Program-made: the position numbers and the translations under genes
Notes under the pieces: generated by a model
Told to the model about the DNA's origin: nothing
Database searches by the model: none
The model's input: the letters and a program-made list of their open reading frames with translations, nothing else
Origin: Spirogloea muscicola
Taxonomy: Eukaryota; Streptophyta; Zygnematophyceae; Spirogloeales; Spirogloeaceae
Reading direction: 5' to 3'
NCBI GenBank assembly: GCA_009602725.1
Contig: WELB01000083.1
Location: forward strand, 324,586 to 369,517
Length of the DNA stretch: 44,932 nt
Part shown: positions 22,430-34,460 of the stretch, piece by piece
Layout of the letters: every line of letters starts with the position of its first letter
Numbering within the stretch: the first letter of the stretch is position 1

Positions 22430-23044
22430 CCTTGTATCTGAGAAGTTCGACACAATGTCTATATCGGGCCACTCGCATACCAACTACACATGGCAACAAG
22501 TGGCCAATGACGTAGGCAGAACAGCACAAATGTAAGAGGACCTTCTTCAGCAAGAGGATCCTTCAGTCAGTGGTTCTAATAGAAACAGACGACATAGCAC
22601 TGTGAGTCATTCCAAATGACCGGGTCTGGAGGAGCACAGCTTGCTTGCTGCGGGACAGTTCCTTCAATTTCCTTCGCAATAGTGCTCTGATCAGAATCAT
22701 TGTGTAGATGAGGCAGCGGCAGCTAGGACAAGTGCATGACGCCTTGCATCACTGCGCAGACCATGCCAATCCAGAACCTGGAAGCGGTACTTCCAGTGTG
22801 CTGATTGCCTAGGCTCTTTGGCTCTTGTCCATTCTTTTGGGTCTGGCCTTTCCCAGCCCCTACCTTCTTCGGGAGAGCCACATTCATTTGATGCAATTCT
22901 TAATGGCAAGCTGTGGACAGGAATAGGTGGACTGCATTGCGAGCAACTATGTGTTGCCAAGTTAGCAGCTGCGCCTGCTGCAAGAAGCTTGGCATCTACA
23001 AGGACCCCTTGGCCTATGCAGCTGTCTCTCTTGTGTCTATCCTT
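22430..23044. other. Convergent intergenic region with retroelement UTR scrap
   Basis: This lies between the 3' ends of the FAS1 kinase gene (plus) and the UNC93-like gene (minus). A plus-strand hairpin unit (GGTCTGGCCTTTCCCAGCCCC) lies at about 22800-22890. No gene is seen. Confidence 0.5.
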
Positions 23045-26000
23045 CTAAGGCTCTAGTCTACCTCCTGCCCTGAATCTGTCCCAAGCTGTTGACAATGCGT
23101 CAACCAACACATAAAGAATGGTGCCAAGCAGCAACCCTCCAGCCTGAATCCATAGCTGAGCGCCAGCCAATGCCAATAGACCCAACATGATACTGTGAGA
23201 AGCAATTATGTGGTGGTTTTGTCCGGGGCATAGTAGTTGCTGCCAAGATTCTTCACAGGTCCATTTCCCTGCGTAAATTAATATTCAGATGCGTGCCGAC
23301 AAAAATTGCACGAATATGAGCTGCCTTTCACAAACCTGGAGGAGGGAGCTCTGTGGGCCAATAATAGGGGAATAAAGAGCGAGTGCATAACTCAACGCAG
23401 ACCCACCACTCTGCAACCCAAGCAGTAAAGCATGAACAGTTGGCTTTGAAGTTTATGAGGGACTCATTACTCCCTTGGCTGCAGATCAAGTATCTACATT
23501 AGGTACAAGTACATCGGCAGTGCCACTAAGTAGGAACGACTCCTGCAAACAGGTCCAAGAGCTCGAGGACTGACCTGGAGAACATTTAATATTGCCCAGG
23601 CTTCTGAGTCATCTGCTGGAAAGAGACGGCCCATCATTAAGTACCTGCATGAGGATGCATGCTGCTGCATTTCGTCAGCGTAGACAGCAAACGACTAGCT
23701 GTATGTAGACAGCCTTTGATTGTAAGATCCAAGAAGGTAACCTGCAAACTGCCAAGCTGGGCCTGACGGTTACAAATGTAAGCTAGAACATCTGTCGCTC
23801 GGTACCACGAAGGAAGTAAACCCACGTGCAGACGTTGAAAACACCATCGCCAATGCCAAGTCCAGCAGCACCGACGTATGAGATTACTGGTGCACCAAGC
23901 CAGGTTGGTTCAAGTATTTCATCCTGCAACATGGAGCTCAACTTGGAGCTTAATTGATAGCCAAATTGCCATTGTTTGTTATTTTGCATCCATATCTTAC
24001 AACTAATCCTCTATGACTATGAAGACCATTTACGGTCATGTGTTTAAGGTAAAATGGGAATACTATCAGCAACAAACCTGTGCTGCACAAATTTATGTCC
24101 TCTGCAGGACAAGATTGTGGATCAAGCATCAAGCAGGAATTTCTGCTGCCAATTGATGCTACTTGACTGCTAGAGATATGGAAATGCACAACTACCTCCT
24201 GCAGTGAAGCAATGGAATACAGGATCACTTACAATGTGAGCGGCTCTGTAAAGGGGTATGCAGACGTACAACCCAAATGAGAAGAAGATTGCACCAATAA
24301 GAAAAGTGGGGGTTTGGCAGCCAAATTGATCGGACATCCATCCTCCAAGGATGAGAGAGCCAGCCACCTTGTGACAGCAATGCTATCTATCAGTACACTG
24401 CTCAGGTCCCCATCACAAGGATCTCTGAGTCACAGATGGCAAAGGTCTCTGAAGGCATCTCTGCCTAACTAGCAGTGAAATCCTGGCGCCTGTTAAGCTG
24501 GACAGATCTTGAGATTGGCACCCATAAATTGTGAAGCAGGCACTGAATACCTGTCCAATGCCCAGGACAAGGAGGACCTGCAGGATCAATCAAACCATAG
24601 GATCATTTCCATGTCTATATTGCGGACGCAATAATGTGCAGATAGTAGCTAATATGAGATGAGTTTGACGCTGCAGGTCATTAGGACTTAGCATCGTTTC
24701 TCGCACATAACCAGAACGGAGTATGCCCTGCTTCATTCACATGAACATGCACATCTCAAGGCAAGCGTACAACAATACCATGCCAATGGTGTTCTGCGGT
24801 AGCAGCTTCGTGTACTGCCCTGACCAGAAGGAGCCCTGCAGAGGAGAAGAGAGATGATGTCCTACCATCCTACCAAGCATGCAGAGAAAGCACGACAAAC
24901 ACTCCCTCGGGCATATCATCTCCAGGTGCAGAGAATCAAATGATCACAATGTGTTCAGATATAAGTCAGAATTACCTCGGCGCCACTGTAGAGGATCATG
25001 GGGGAGAGCAGAAAGTAGAGAAGCAACGTTGTGAGCCTGGAGTGAGGACACCCCACACCATGTTGCTTTGAACTCGGCAACGTCCAGCCTTTGTTCGGAG
25101 GAACGCTGACTACAACGCTAAGTCCAACACCTCCTCCGCAGGCCAGGCCATGATGGTTGCCATGATATCCACTGTCCATGTCCTCCTCTCCACTGCCATC
25201 ACACATGGTTCTGTGCCTGCTCCTGATGATCTCTTCACCTCCTTCACTTGGTGTACAGGGCATCTCGACTTCTTTACTCAGATCTGGGAGGAAGGAAAGG
25301 ATGCCCACTCCAAGTAGTCCCATGAGGGCAAAAATCCCAAAAAGGGTGGCCTGTGTTGCTCTGCAACATTGCGAAAAGACCGTGACATCAGTTCCTGTCA
25401 TACAATGGTGACGGCACTGCAAAGTGACAGGCCATCAAATATTGTCGTCTTGAACAGCGATGCTGCCAGTGACTCCATGGTAAGGGTTCCTGTCAACCAG
25501 GTTATGATGCGATGTCACTTTGGTTACAAGCTGCAAAGCAGATGACTTCTAGAATCTGAGCACCGAAAAACCCACATTTGGAAGATGAACGCCGCAAAGG
25601 CGTTCCCACTTATTGTGCAGGAGTACAGAACACCCCAGAAGACACCACTGTAGGCACCCCTCTTTTCGGGGGGACAAGATTTCATGAAATATGTGCCCTG
25701 CAATCAAGTCACAAGACACTCAATGTTGTCAGCTGCTTTACCCGCAGGTAAAGCCTGGCCTGCAATTACTACAATGGTTACTCAGCAAAAGTCAAAAGTC
25801 AGGCATCATTGTATTCCAGAAACACTTCTGGTTGAGCAGATTGGCTAAAGAGCAGATTTCAGCTAGAACAGTAACCTCATCTGACAAGTACTCAACACAT
25901 ATGACAACTACTGTTCGACAAAGAGAAAAGACAAGCAAGGGCGTAGTGGTGTTTGACCTGGGCCACCCACAGCACACCAGAGCCACAGCCAAGCAGCGCA

Positions 26001-27613
26001 CTGGACGCAAGGATGACAGCTCCCACTGGCCAGATCATGCTCCCCATGTAGATGACAAAGGTCAAGCCTGCATTAACGGCACCCTCAGTCACCACTTGTC
26101 TTTGCATGGGTGGACATCACCTGAGAGCCCCAATGTACTACAGCATAGCCCTATCCCTACAGCCTACATCCTGCACACGCTCACAAAGAGCCTCCTTGCT
26201 GCATGCCACCTCCTGGCAACCTCTGCTCCTCTGATTGCCAGTACTTCTTAGCTGCTAGAAGGCTTGCTTTACTTGTCAGGCACAGTTGTCATCAAGTATA
26301 TCAGCAGGTGATACTACAAGCGCCAAGTGGCAATGTGAGGCGCAGATGCTTAGGCTGGCTTGCCAAGAGATGTCTTACCTCCAAGCACCATGGCTTTGGC
26401 TTCACCCACAAAGCCAACAATAGCCGGCGCAAGAAGAAGGGCACCGAGGGTGAGGGATATGTAAACCAACAGCAAGGACTGGAGACAGATTGGTAACACA
26501 AGTAAGGCAGATGGAAAGAGAGCAGAGACTCCTGGGGCATTCAGGCAGCTTCTAAATACAGCTGCCTTTGTGGAGTAAAAGCCCCTGCAGATACGATGAG
26601 GCAAGGGTGATAGGGGCAGAGCTTCCTATATTTAGCTTACGGCAGTACCATCATTGTAGAAATGACTCTACCATTAGCACATTCGTTACAATGTCCCACA
26701 ATGACTGTTGAACTGCAAATTACCTCATCGCCTAGTCCACCTGGAATAAGCGACGGAACATACTCCTGCGCGCGCAAAACTGCACCAGCTTCTCAGGAGG
26801 CCGGGCTTGCACTTCACCACTGCTGCACTCGGCCCGCGTCTACGTGCAGTGCGTATGCCTCATTGGCATGCACTGGCGTGCTTTTGCATAAGCGGAGCTA
26901 GGCCAAGCACTGGAGTGACTCCGACATGCTCTGCCCTAATCCTAAAAGCCAGACCCTACATCTCAAACCTGACATTAATGGGTTTTGGAGTTTGATGATA
27001 GCAATCGAGCAACGAAGGGGTCTGCATACCTGTACGGTGTAGTAGGCACTGAAGATGAAGAAAAAGCCTGCAGACCTGAAACATGGGATCGGGGAAAGCA
27101 GTTGAGTTGCATTTAATCAGCCTCTGGGTCTTCTCGATTACTGGGGACCTGACCCTATTGCATCGGACGACGTCGCAGCCCGGCGGGCGCGCATCCTACC
27201 AATGAGAGGTTGTGGGATCGAGAACTGGCACTGAGATCTAGCCGTCTTTGCGCTCTTGGGTTCCTTGAGATGGTTAGGCTCAAGGTTGTCCAGATTGCCG
27301 CTGCGGTCTGGAATCGAACACGGGCTGGTCGCATGCAGCCTGGGGAGCCTTACATGAGCACCAGGCAAGTAAGAGGCCTCGCTTCGCGGCTCGCTCGCTC
27401 CGTCTCTGCGGCCAGCTTGTGTTGCTCCGGAGGCAGCCCCGGGGACTGGAGGGGGCCGTCGTCGCGCGCCCGCAACTCCGCCTCGCCGCGCCATGAGGCC
27501 TCCTCGCGGGGCACCGCGTCTCTACCGTCAGAGGCTTGCCGGACGCCATCTCGTGGCGCGCCCCCGCCAAGGAGCGGCGCGTCCAGCGAGCCCCCCCCGC
27601 CGCCATTGTCCAT
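23045..27613 (-). CDS. UNC93-like major facilitator superfamily protein
   Basis: Fourteen minus-strand exons chain perfectly in phase: 27613-27354, 27075-27030, 26765-26724, 26478-26379, 26067-25958, 25697-25576, 25360-24976, 24835-24779, 24577-24551, 24367-24233, 23923-23826, 23644-23575, 23410-23336 and 23239-23045. The product is 573 residues. It has the UNC93/MFS pattern: FFFIFSAYYTVQ in the first span, LWVAQGTYF after the fourth to fifth spans, YSGAEGSFWSGQYTK, a GGWMSDQFG cytosolic loop, GLGIGDGVFN, and a final hydrophobic hairpin. The N-terminus (about 80 residues) is hydrophilic and carries DAPLL, a dileucine-type sorting signal. A charged and glycine-rich loop of about 80 residues (about 252-335) separates the two six-span halves. 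UNC93-like proteins are membrane proteins linked to ion-channel regulation or trafficking; transport activity of plant members is not settled. Exon 9 is only 27 nt. The start at 27613 is the first in-frame ATG after a GC-rich 5' region; an N base lies 35 bases upstream. Confidence 0.85.
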
Positions 27614-28540
27614 GCCGCCGGCCGCCCCAGCGCCTCAGCCCGCGCGGCNCCGCCGCCATCGCCGCCATTGCCGCCGCCGCCGCCGCCGCCGGGGCCGCCG
27701 CGGAGGAGGCCTGCGGCGGAGGCGGGGAGGCAAGGGACGGACAAGCGCTTCTCGGTTGTTTCCGTCTAGAAGATGGTTGAGTCAAAGATCCGTTGGTAAA
27801 GGCGTTGTACGGAGGAAGGCGGCGGAGGTGGGGAGGCAAACGGCGGGAAAAGCGCTCCTCGCTTGTTTCAGTCTAAGAAACATTTAAGGTCCGCGCTTGG
27901 CCTAACGGCGCTGTACAAACAGGAGCACTCACCACGCCCCGCCGCGCCTCCCTCCCCTCGTGGCGATTACTGCCACGTCCAGCGGTGGCGGCGGCGGCGG
28001 CAGCGACGGCGGCGGCGGCGGCGACGACGGCGGGAGAGCTCCATCGAGGCTCTGTTTCTCTCGCCGGCCGGTCGTCCACGGCGCTGCTGAGGAGCGAGCG
28101 CGGCGCTGTGAATCGTGAATCAGCAAGCGGGGGCGCCTGATACCGAAGGAGGCGCGCGTTCCCGTCCTGCGCGGCCTCCGGAGGTCTGCTGAGCCGTCTG
28201 CTGAGCTCTATGCTGGGCCGGCCCTCCGTGCTCGGCAACGTCCAGCGATATCTGCTCACTCCGGTACTTGCCAGACTTCGACTTGCCTTTCTCGGCAATA
28301 CTCCGGATGGCATTTGATGTGCATCCCGCAATCGCGGTCATTTGTCATTGCCAGCTTCTGTGAAGCAAGCGCGCGGCACAAGTGCTCACCTGATTCGACA
28401 GCCACGGATGCGGATGACTCTAGAACGCTCATTGTGCTAGCTACAAGGGTCGTGCTTTTGCCGCTTAGCATCACCACATTCACAGAGGGTTCTTGTGTGG
28501 AGCTTCTGAGCTCGTCAGGACGTGGAGCGAGCAATTGCTC
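27614..28540. promoter_or_regulatory. Head-to-head GC-rich intergenic (probable bidirectional promoter)
   Basis: The two start codons, UNC93-like (minus) and VPS13-like (plus), are about 0.9 kb apart. The region is rich in CpG and GCC/GGC triplets, with runs near 27660-27700 and 27985-28035. Reading frames through it are composition artefacts. It includes the tandem repeat described separately and one ambiguous base near 27648. Confidence 0.5.
27715..27926. repeat. 106-bp tandem duplication in the shared promoter
   Basis: Units start GGCGGAGGCGGGGAGGCAA (27715) and GGCGGAGGTGGGGAGGCAA (27821). Both continue through an AAGCGCT...CTCG.TTGTTTC.GTCTA block and end in GGCG(T/C)TGTAC. Copies have diverged at a minority of positions. 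Confidence 0.7.
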
Positions 28541-31500
28541 ATGGAGCAGGTGATTCGTAAGCTGAAAAAACTGTGCTGTTGCAGCTTGTCCTGAGCATCG
28601 CCAGCAAGTATATTAAGAATGCGGAAGACGCTTCTGTCTCTGACTTGAGGGTATCCGTTACTGGGGGTGCTGTGATATTCCGAAATGTTGAGTTGAATAT
28701 TGAGGGTGAGCTGTGAGCTGCGTGTTACCTCCTTAGCTTCTGTTGGCTGAATACTGCAGTATTCAGACGACAGCTTGCCTCCTTGAATCTACATGTCCAC
28801 TGTTTCCAAAAGATCTCCAGCAAGATGGAGGGACGCTGCTTGTGACAATCATATTGACCCAGGATAGCAGGAACAACCAGCTTACAGACCGAAGCTTCTG
28901 GCAGAATTCTTGCACAATTGGCCTTGCTCAGTAGAACGGACTTTTGCTCGGGAGCTTCATATAAATATCCCATGGACTTCTCTTGCAACGGAGCCTGTCG
29001 AGGTGCTGCTGGAGGATGTGGAATGCATCTTCTCCGAAGAAGAGGAGTTCCTTCCCTCGTCCAACACTGCCTCGTGTCCCAGTCAGCCTGTTGTGGAAGA
29101 GCGTAAGTCATCATCCCCTTGGCTATAGTGGTCTGAGAAAAATTGCTGCACTGTGATGGGGCGATTTGTAGTCATTGCAGTCTTTCATCCTCTTGTCATG
29201 GTGGCTAGGAAAAGAATACAGCACAATTATGGGCCTGCATTTAGAGTGGAGGCTGCTTGTGTGAAGCCTGTGCTGTGCTTAGAGCTACATTGTCTGCCAT
29301 TGGAGCTGTAGTTGTCAGCGACGACGAAGAAATAGCACAGGCTGGTGGAGGAGGATGGATGAGCGACATTATGAGGCATGCTGTGAACAATGTCAGCGTG
29401 CGAGTTCGAAATCTGGTATTCAAGTATACCATGCAGCAGGCTCTTATGACTATGTCAAGCGAATCAATCACGATTTGGTCTGCCACAACTGACTGGACGA
29501 AGGGCATTGTGGTCAGCGCTCAGTACCTGTCCTTTTGCTCTTATGCTCAGCCTCTTTACTGTTACTAGCTTAAAGTGCGACGCGCCTTTACCACTTAGGT
29601 TGCAATAAGAAGATCTTAACAAGTACTGACACTTTATTAGGTTGCTTGAGCCGAGGCAGGATGTTGCGCAAGGTCTCCGCAAGGTTCTGAATATTGTGAA
29701 TCTGACCATGTCCTTGGACAAGCTGTCCAATGGATGGGCCTATGCATGCAAAGGTAAGGCATCATCCTTCTTGCAACTCGTACTCAGGATACGGGAAAGC
29801 AAAGCATGACAGACATCTGCATCAGCTGGAATTATTTTGTTATTCACGGGCTACCTGATTATTGTTCATGAATGGATGGCACTTTAGTGGCAGGTCTCAG
29901 TAGCCAAAGCTCGGGTGTGTGCAGATCCACTACTGAGGAGCAAGGTCTGCTCCATAAAAATGTCCTTTGAGCCACTCACTGGGGCTGGTGACCTCCAGCG
30001 TTGCTTGATTGATGTCAACTCGGAACGACTTCAGCTGAATCTTAACAGCTTTGAGATCACAAGCCTGCGGGACCTTCTTGCGTCCATGAGGCAGCCTGTT
30101 GAGCAGCCGCTCCAAGATCAGGCTGACACACAAGCTCATCCTCAGGGGTTCTCAGAGACGCACATGAATGGAACCCTTTCTCCAACTAAGAAGGAGGTGC
30201 CCAGGGGTGCGGTTAGTCAAGTCACAGCGGCAGGAAGCCGAGTCTTAGGTTGGGCTTGGAACTTCATAGCTGACGAGGATGCGGCTGAGCAGGCGCCAGG
30301 GGCTTCTCAAGCAAGGCGAGAGGCAAATCAGCAGCAAGACGAGGCCAGCTCAGATACTTCCTTGGAGCCTATCCAGATTGACTTCAAGGTCCTCCTGCAG
30401 GCAGGGGGTTTGCAATTTCAGTTTGACAGCATGCCTGACTGTGTTGCTGATGCCGCAGTATCAACAGGACATCCTTTGGAACAGCAGATGTCCAACAAAT
30501 GTTCCTCAAGCCCTTTCTTCATTCCAACCCCAGAGCTATTTCGTAGCTTGCCAGAGGAGTTGCCGCCCAATCGTTCTCTCAAACTGTCAAGCCAACCGCC
30601 ATTTATCAATATAGAGTGGAATGAGCTGAGGCTTGAAGGGCGCCGGCAGGCACAAGCAACTTCAGAGCTTGCTGAGTCCTCTATTGACAAGATAGAGTGT
30701 GACATCAGTCTAGCAGAGCAGGCCCATGATACTGGTGTTGGACCTACTCAAGACAGCGCTGATCAAGTTACACACAGTAACAGATTCGTTTTCCCTCACA
30801 ATCTCCTGGGATTGATAAACTCAGATTTGAGCATCCAAGATTGCAGGTGCTCCTTACCAGCAAAGGACGCCGTGGACACCCACCTTACAGCCCTTCTGTG
30901 CATAGACAATCTTAGCTGTCAATCAGCTTCGGATCCACACCGGTCAGACGAGTACTCCACTTTGCAGATTGAGATAGTTGGTGCTCAAATTGTTCTGGAA
31001 GAGACAGGTCTTGAAAGACAGGTGAGAAGAACCACATGAAGATCACAACTTAGATTGAACTGATTCATAGGAGGGAGGAAGGACCTTTTTATACAGGGAT
31101 GTTCAAGCATTGTTGATCAAGTTCGCCTGTATCCTTGGCTACTTTGAGGAAATAAGTATGGACGTCTTGCCTGTGTCAGGCTTCCAACGTTGTGTCGCAA
31201 CCTGTGCATCTCCAAGGATCCCTGGTGCAGAAATCAATTGTTAACAAGGACAACAAGGAGGCGATGTGCCTAGAGTGCACACTGCACCTTGACCAACTTG
31301 TGCTTCTGCTTGAGAGGAAGGACTGCCGCAATATACTGCTCGTGATGAAAAGTGTGCATGAGGACTTCAAAAAACCACTTCCAAGTGTGGAGCTACTTCC
31401 AGAATCCCTCTGTGCAGGTGACTTGTCAGTAAGTGTTTAGCGCTCATTGCGTCTTAATGGCACCATAAGACAACTTGCCAATCGACCCAGTATTTCTTCT

Positions 31501-33169
31501 ATACGTTTTGGGACCCCGATCTGCAGGCAATGATTTTTTCAGCACATGTCATTCCCACTAGTTCCTTAATTCCAGAGCATCATTATAAGCTCGTGATTTG
31601 TGGTCCTGAGTGAAGCATTACTGAATATGCAGGACCTTGGTTTAAGGTCAGCATATTGGACTTGACCATAGAAGCAGTGAGGGGGCCTTTGGCAGAGCTT
31701 GAAGCTTCCAAGTTGCAAATCTCAACCCTTGAGGTTGAGCTGTTTGGTGCTAGGTAAGCGACTCCAGAAGCTTTCCTGAGTAGCACTTAACTCATGACTG
31801 CGTCAGCTCTGGCGGAGCAAGGCAGAATCGTTTTGCCTGTTTGACATGGTCTTGCTTAAAGTGAGACTATAAAGTTGGGGCCTTGAGAGGCCTCCTGCAG
31901 ATGCTTAAGGTTGCCCCCAATCAACATTTGCAGGACTGACTTGCTGGTTTGGCTGTTCTCCACTCAGAACAATCACTGACATAAGCTTGTATTGTTGGTT
32001 GCCAGTAAGCTATGTTGTGCACCAGAAGCTGCTCATGCAGCGGCCTTCTTGATGAAGTACCAGCAAGCAACGCTTTCACCAGTGGGCTGCCGAGCAGACA
32101 TTGAGGTTCCTTGTCTCAGCATCCAGCTCAAGACTGCGTCATGCTATTCTCTTATGTCCCTCCTCCAAGTCAATGAGCACCTGTTGACTCTTAAGAGCGG
32201 CCCAGCACCTTCCTGGTCATTGCCAGATGGGACTACAATCTCCATGGCCGTAGGTCGTGTAGCAATCTCGCTGGCCTCTGATTGGCAACCCAACTCCAGT
32301 TGTAGCAATGGGCTCCTCTCAAATTCTTGGTTGTGGCCATTCATCGCCCACTTAGCATTTGATGTGAATGTTGGACCCCTTATTCTACTCCTAGATAAGT
32401 CTGGCTCTGCAGCTTTTAGACAATTAGCTGCAGTCAGCAGCGGGGGTGCTATCTCATGGCCCGACCATTTAGTAGATCAAGAGACAGCAATGAGCTTGCG
32501 CATGGGTGCCACAAATGTCATGATAGGACATGGAGTCCAGGCGCCAGTCACCAGCACAGAGGTATGCTGCATTGCTGCTGAGGTTACCATTCAAAAGATG
32601 TGGTATTTGGCCGACACTTCCTTCAGTGGCGTTGCCATATCTGGCAGGAGCTCTGGCTTCAATTTCAGCCCAACCCACTATCACAGCTTATACAGTTGCT
32701 GTCTACATTGTCTGCAGAACGTGCCCGGCGATAAAGCTGTGTACAATATCAAGAAGATTGGCGGGAAAATTCTGCAACTCCTGGAAATGGATGAGCTCAT
32801 GGGTGAGAGTAGATAGGTCCGAGGTTGTTTGATGTTTCTAAGGTCAAGTGCCTTATGGCCTTTCACTTGAAAAATTGGTTCGATTTGGGTTGCTCGGAAG
32901 GTGCGCATGCAAGACATGAATGATAATATGATCATTCCATATTCATATTGCTGTGTTTGATCAAAGGCAGAGCATGTGCAAGTTGCCTTCTGCTCCAAGC
33001 AGCTATGAGGCTTGCGGCCCTGCGCAATCGACTCCAACCCGTGAACGATCTGTAAGTTGCTGAGTGGGTTTCTCTCAGCTCTATTTTCAGCTCAAAGCTC
33101 TCAGCTGCATGCCGGTCCAATCTTTCCAGTCTCTTGTCATCGGTTGTTCTTGTGACCTGCCGAGAGTAG
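28541..33169 (+). CDS. VPS13-family (VPS13B-like) protein, N-terminal part only
   Basis: Proposed exons are 28541-28549, 28585-28705, 28905-29102, about 29290-29522, 29641-29753, 29910-31021, 31180-31417, 31633-31753, 32006-32802, 32967-33051 and 33091-33169. Most junctions keep phase; the start of exon 4 is uncertain. The N-terminus fits the chorein-N pattern (LVLSIASKYIKN, then GGAVIFRNVELNIE). RELHINIPWTSLATEPVEV, RHAVNNVSVRVRNLVFKY, LRKVLNIVNLTMSLDK and VLGWAWNFI follow, in the order and spacing I recall for VPS13B (the COH1 type). VPS13 proteins are bridge-like lipid-transfer proteins at membrane contact sites. The model gives roughly 1,000 residues, against several thousand for complete VPS13 proteins, and the C-terminal modules are absent. 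The start is the weakest point: MEQ plus a 35-nt intron gives the expected N-terminus but is unusually short. An intron around 32570-32718 in the long exon is possible. Confidence 0.65.
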
Positions 33170-33905
33170 GCGCCAGGAATGGCCAGATCCCACATTCTCC
33201 GGGATGCGCCGAGAAGCTACCGCCTTCGTCTTCCATCTGCTGCTCTCCTGTTTCGCACGGTGTCCCCTCATGAGTGAAGCCTAGATTGCCGTCAATACCT
33301 ATCACAATATTCTCCTTGAGTCGTTATGGAACTTCAGAAGCATCTAGTTTTGCAAAGCCTTATGGTTGTCTATCTGTTAGCTGACCTCGCTGTCAAGCGA
33401 TCGGTAATCAGCACCAGCAATAGTGTCTATTCACAGTCAGCAGATCTGTCTCCAAGAAGCAGGGTTCTTTTGTAGGTTGTCGGATTTAGGAAAAATGAAG
33501 GGTGGGGTAGGAGTTTGAGAGGAGCTGGCAAGGCTCAAGGAACTCAAGGTAGAGGCCTTTATGATTGCGTGCTATTTGAGAAGGGTATTGAATGACTCAC
33601 ATAGTTCTCAGCTTTCTATTTTTCGCTAACACTGTCAAGAAGAGTACCTAAGAAGGAATGGCAGCACACCTGGCGCATCCTGGGAACTGCTCAACAGAAT
33701 CAGCCTAAGATCGCCCCCATGTGTGTTCTTGGCCGAGAGACAATCCTGTGAGCGCGCAATTGAGCTTCACGAGGCTGACAGGTTCCGATGCAATGCTTGG
33801 ACAGAACCATTCACCCACTAAGCAGAATACAACGCGAGCTTGATGTAGGGTGAGAGCCAGAGCGGACTGCTCTTCAACTCCTTCAAACGATGGAGTGATC
33901 CACCG
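33170..33905. other. Downstream region with possible leftover exon
   Basis: About 33329-33476 contains a 49-codon plus-strand frame (start MELQKHLVLQSLMVVYL) with coding-like composition, ending in TAG. It may be a further exon or remnant of the VPS13-like gene. The rest shows no gene. Confidence 0.3.
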
Positions 33906-33929
33906 TTGGGAGCCTTGACAGCATACAAC

Positions 33930-34200
33930 TCTTTACATCACCGTCCCTGTGCAAGCTTTTCGTTTCCTGACCTGCGGCTCATGAGCTACTTCTGTCTCAC
34001 CTGGTGTTGCTTATTTGGTGGGCTGGCCCCTTCTGCTGATATATTGTCACCCTCTTGTGGGCAATTACAGTCACACTCTCGGCTGGAGCTCGCATTTCTC
34101 CTGTGGGCTGCTGGCATTGTTGCAGCCACCTTATTCTCATTCTCGTTTCACATAATTAAGAAGATGATAATTTTTAAATCAGGCGGCTCTTGATGTCGAA
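33930..34200 (+). mobile_element. Degraded retroelement C-terminus
   Basis: The peptide CASFSFPDLRLMSYFCLTWC resembles the family ending SFPAASLSDLRLLTRSY. It is followed by a weak relative of the hairpin unit. The copy is strongly degenerate. Confidence 0.35.
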
Positions 34201-34204
34201 TTTT

Positions 34205-34460
34205 CTGGGTGCGCTCAACAGCCTAAATCTCTCTTGTTCTCCACTCAGAGTCCTCAACTGGGCGTTTGCCCTTCTCCGGACAACCAGCAGATCGCCCTCG
34301 TCTAGGTGGTACGAGTTGCAGATCTGCCCGTGGCGGCGCACACAGACTAAACAGCCACACAGACAGCACAGGCTCCGCCCCCACGCAGCGGGTGGCATCA
34401 ATCGGAAGAAACAGCTCCTCCAAAGGTGACTGTGAGAGGCAGCCCCCCCAGACAAACTGA
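34205..34460 (+). repeat. Dispersed repeat related to 10700-11000
   Basis: It shares, in inverted orientation with 10700-11000, CTCAGAGTCCTC.ACTGG.CGTTT.CCCT, GACCAGCA-like and CACAGGCTCCGCC landmarks. The translations are also similar (RVLNWAFALLRTTSRSPSS against RVLHWTFPCLRRTSKPPSS), so this may be a once-coding part of an element. Confidence 0.55.

Noticed and set aside
25691-26251. 186-codon plus-strand frame
   Set aside because: It lies antisense over UNC93-like exons and introns and shows no domain.
27300-27365. tRNA-like B-box (GTGTTCGATTCC on the minus strand)
   Set aside because: The flanking sequence does not fold into acceptor, D and anticodon arms. It falls in the first intron of the UNC93-like gene.
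28314-28553. 79-codon frame just before the VPS13-like exons
   Set aside because: It has no chorein-N similarity and its frame does not connect to exon 2. A 5' UTR is more likely.
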